Assembly: GCA_023429985.1 (NCBI GenBank)
Contig: JAEZCV010000213.1
Span: forward strand, 1 to 14,840
DNA from: Bacteroidota bacterium
GTDB taxonomy: Bacteria; Bacteroidota; Bacteroidia; Chitinophagales; Chitinophagaceae
Direction: 5' to 3'
Length of the DNA stretch: 14,840 bases
A model generated the notes under the pieces. It saw nothing but the letters and a program-made list of their open reading frames with translations. It did no database searches and was not told the DNA's origin. The stretch's first letter is position 1; the number at the start of each line of letters is the position of its first letter. The translations under genes were made by a program, and so were the position numbers. Shown one piece after another: positions 13,657-14,840 of this stretch.

Positions 13657-14827
13657 GGAAGGCGCCCATGGTAGCCATAATTCCCATTCCCGTTTCTATG
13701 GCATTTTCATCTATGTTGAACCTGGGCGTGTGAACACCTGCTGTTATGCCCAGCTTTTTGTTGGCTGTGCCCAGGCGAAAGAAGCAGCCTGGTATTTGCT
13801 GAGAATAGAAGCCAAAATCTTCGGCTCCCATCCGCATTTCGGTTTCCTCAACTTTTCCTTCGGGCATAAATTCAACAGCAATAGCGCTGGCCATTTCATG
13901 AAGTTGTTCATTATTATAAACTGTAGGATACCCCACATCAATATTCACATCTATTTCGGCACCCATGGAATGCACCAGTTCTGTTGCATGTTTTTTAATG
14001 ATATCGTGGGCACGAAAGCGCCATTCTTCATCCATGGCCCTGAAGGTTCCCATCAATTTCACTTCGGAAGGAATTACATTGGTAGTATTGCCTGCCTGGA
14101 AAGAAGTGATGGATAAAACAGAAGGTGCAAAAGGATCGCGGTTGCGGCTGATAACCTGTTGCAGTGAAACAATTAGTTGCGATGCAACGAGTATGATGTC
14201 GGTAGTAAAATGCGGCGCTGCAGCATGACCGCCTTTACCTTTTATAGTTATGTATATTTCATCGGCACTGGCCATAACTTTTCCGCTTCTGAAACTAAGT
14301 TTGCCCACTTCCAGTTGAGGGTTTACATGAAGAGCAGCAATTGCCGATGGTGCAGGATCTTTCAGCACACCTTCTTTAATTAATAAACTTGCACCGCCGG
14401 GATTTTTTTCTTCACCGGGTTGAAACACCAGTTTTACGGTTCCTTTCCATTCTTTTTTTGTTTCCGATAAAATTCTGGCAGCTCCCAGCAGGCAGGTGGT
14501 ATGCACATCGTGCCCACAGGCATGCATGATGCCTGGCTTGGTAGATCTATAAGGTATATCATTTTCTTCCATTATAGGAAGCGCATCCATGTCGGCGCGC
14601 AGGGCAACAATTCTTGAAGAAGGATCCTGTCCTTCAATTATTCCAACTACGCCAGTGGTGGCCATTATTTTAAATGGGATGTCGTATTTTTTCAGCTCTT
14701 GCTGAACAAATGCGGACGTTTCAAATTCCTGGTAACTTAACTCAGGATGCGCATGCAGGTGTTGCCTGACTTTAATATATTCAGGGGCATAATTTTTCGC
14801 CAGTTCTTTGATCTTATCTTTTAGCAT
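13640..14827 (-). CDS. M20-family metallopeptidase/amidohydrolase (N-acyl-L-amino acid amidohydrolase type)
   Basis: A 395-residue di-metal hydrolase of the M20D/aminoacylase group, cleaving an N-acyl amino acid, hippurate-like or small peptide substrate. Metal ligands are Cys104 and His106 in HACGHDVH (102-109), Glu140 after catalytic Glu139 in PGEEKNPGG, His167 in LHVNP, and His366 in GVHTPRF. The N-terminal RQHLHAHPELSYQEFET (21-37) and lid-domain GKGGHAAAPH (197-206) are characteristic. Cys as one metal ligand is the M20D norm. There is no signal peptide, so it should act in the cytosol. The protein is complete; its start ATG lies 13 bases from the right window edge, so its upstream control region is not visible. 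Substrate cannot be deduced, and amhX, hipO or dapL-like names would be guesses. Confidence 0.93.
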   Translation of the reverse strand: MLKDKIKELAKNYAPEYIKVRQHLHAHPELSYQEFETSAFVQQELKKYDIPFKIMATTGVVGIIEGQDPSSRIVALRADMDALPIMEENDIPYRSTKPGIMHACGHDVHTTCLLGAARILSETKKEWKGTVKLVFQPGEEKNPGGASLLIKEGVLKDPAPSAIAALHVNPQLEVGKLSFRSGKVMASADEIYITIKGKGGHAAAPHFTTDIILVASQLIVSLQQVISRNRDPFAPSVLSITSFQAGNTTNVIPSEVKLMGTFRAMDEEWRFRAHDIIKKHATELVHSMGAEIDVNIDVGYPTVYNNEQLHEMASAIAVEFMPEGKVEETEMRMGAEDFGFYSQQIPGCFFRLGTANKKLGITAGVHTPRFNIDENAIETGMGIMATMGAFLALNR

Positions 14828-14840
14828 ATCTGTGTTGATA

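Overview
The window reads as an ordinary, gene-dense chromosomal stretch of a Bacteroidota member, most likely Chitinophagaceae or a close relative. Support: moderately AT-rich DNA, several TAnnTTTG-type -7 promoter elements (the Bacteroidota primary-sigma signature), few clear Shine-Dalgarno sequences, and proteins typical of that phylum (futalosine-pathway MqnB/MqnD, two-domain malic enzyme, Mla-type MlaE/MlaF, DinB-family enzyme). The family assignment is inference from gene content. No rRNA, tRNA, CRISPR, insertion sequence or prophage gene is visible, and no gap between genes exceeds about 65 bases.

Layout. (1) 1-46: a short heptamer tandem repeat at the left edge. (2) 47-2956, plus strand: a compact three-gene run, SDR oxidoreductase, class IV PLP aminotransferase and class I photolyase. 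(3) 2948-4400, minus strand: overlapping mqnB and mqnD, two steps of futalosine-dependent menaquinone synthesis; the mqnD end overlaps the photolyase end antisense. (4) 4464-6467, plus strand: a PTPS/QueD-family enzyme, GTP cyclohydrolase I (folE) and malonyl-CoA:ACP transacylase (fabD, probably with its own promoter). (5) 6498-8163, minus strand: a trans-sulfuration-type PLP enzyme followed by an SSAT-like acetyltransferase. (6) 8210-8701, plus strand: a DinB-family protein, divergent from the PLP enzyme with closely packed promoters. (7) 8705-14827, minus strand: M20 amidohydrolase, NADP-type malic enzyme with phosphotransacetylase-like tail, then mlaE, a membrane-anchored transglutaminase-like protein, and mlaF.

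How they fit together. GTP cyclohydrolase I makes 7,8-dihydroneopterin triphosphate, the substrate of the neighbouring PTPS/QueD enzyme, so this pair is a pteridine branch (queuosine or tetrahydropterin). The class IV aminotransferase could supply p-aminobenzoate for folate. MqnB and MqnD act in menaquinone synthesis. MlaE and MlaF form the permease and ATPase of a lipid transporter between the membranes.

The most notable item is the gene at 9553-10464: an AT-richer, two-helix membrane protein with a recognisable Cys-His-Asp transglutaminase-like core, wedged with near-zero spacing between mlaE and mlaF, while no MCE (MlaD) gene is present. The second is the PTPS-type enzyme, whose C-x5-HGH spacing and flanking sequence look more like animal 6-pyruvoyl-tetrahydropterin synthase than like classical QueD.
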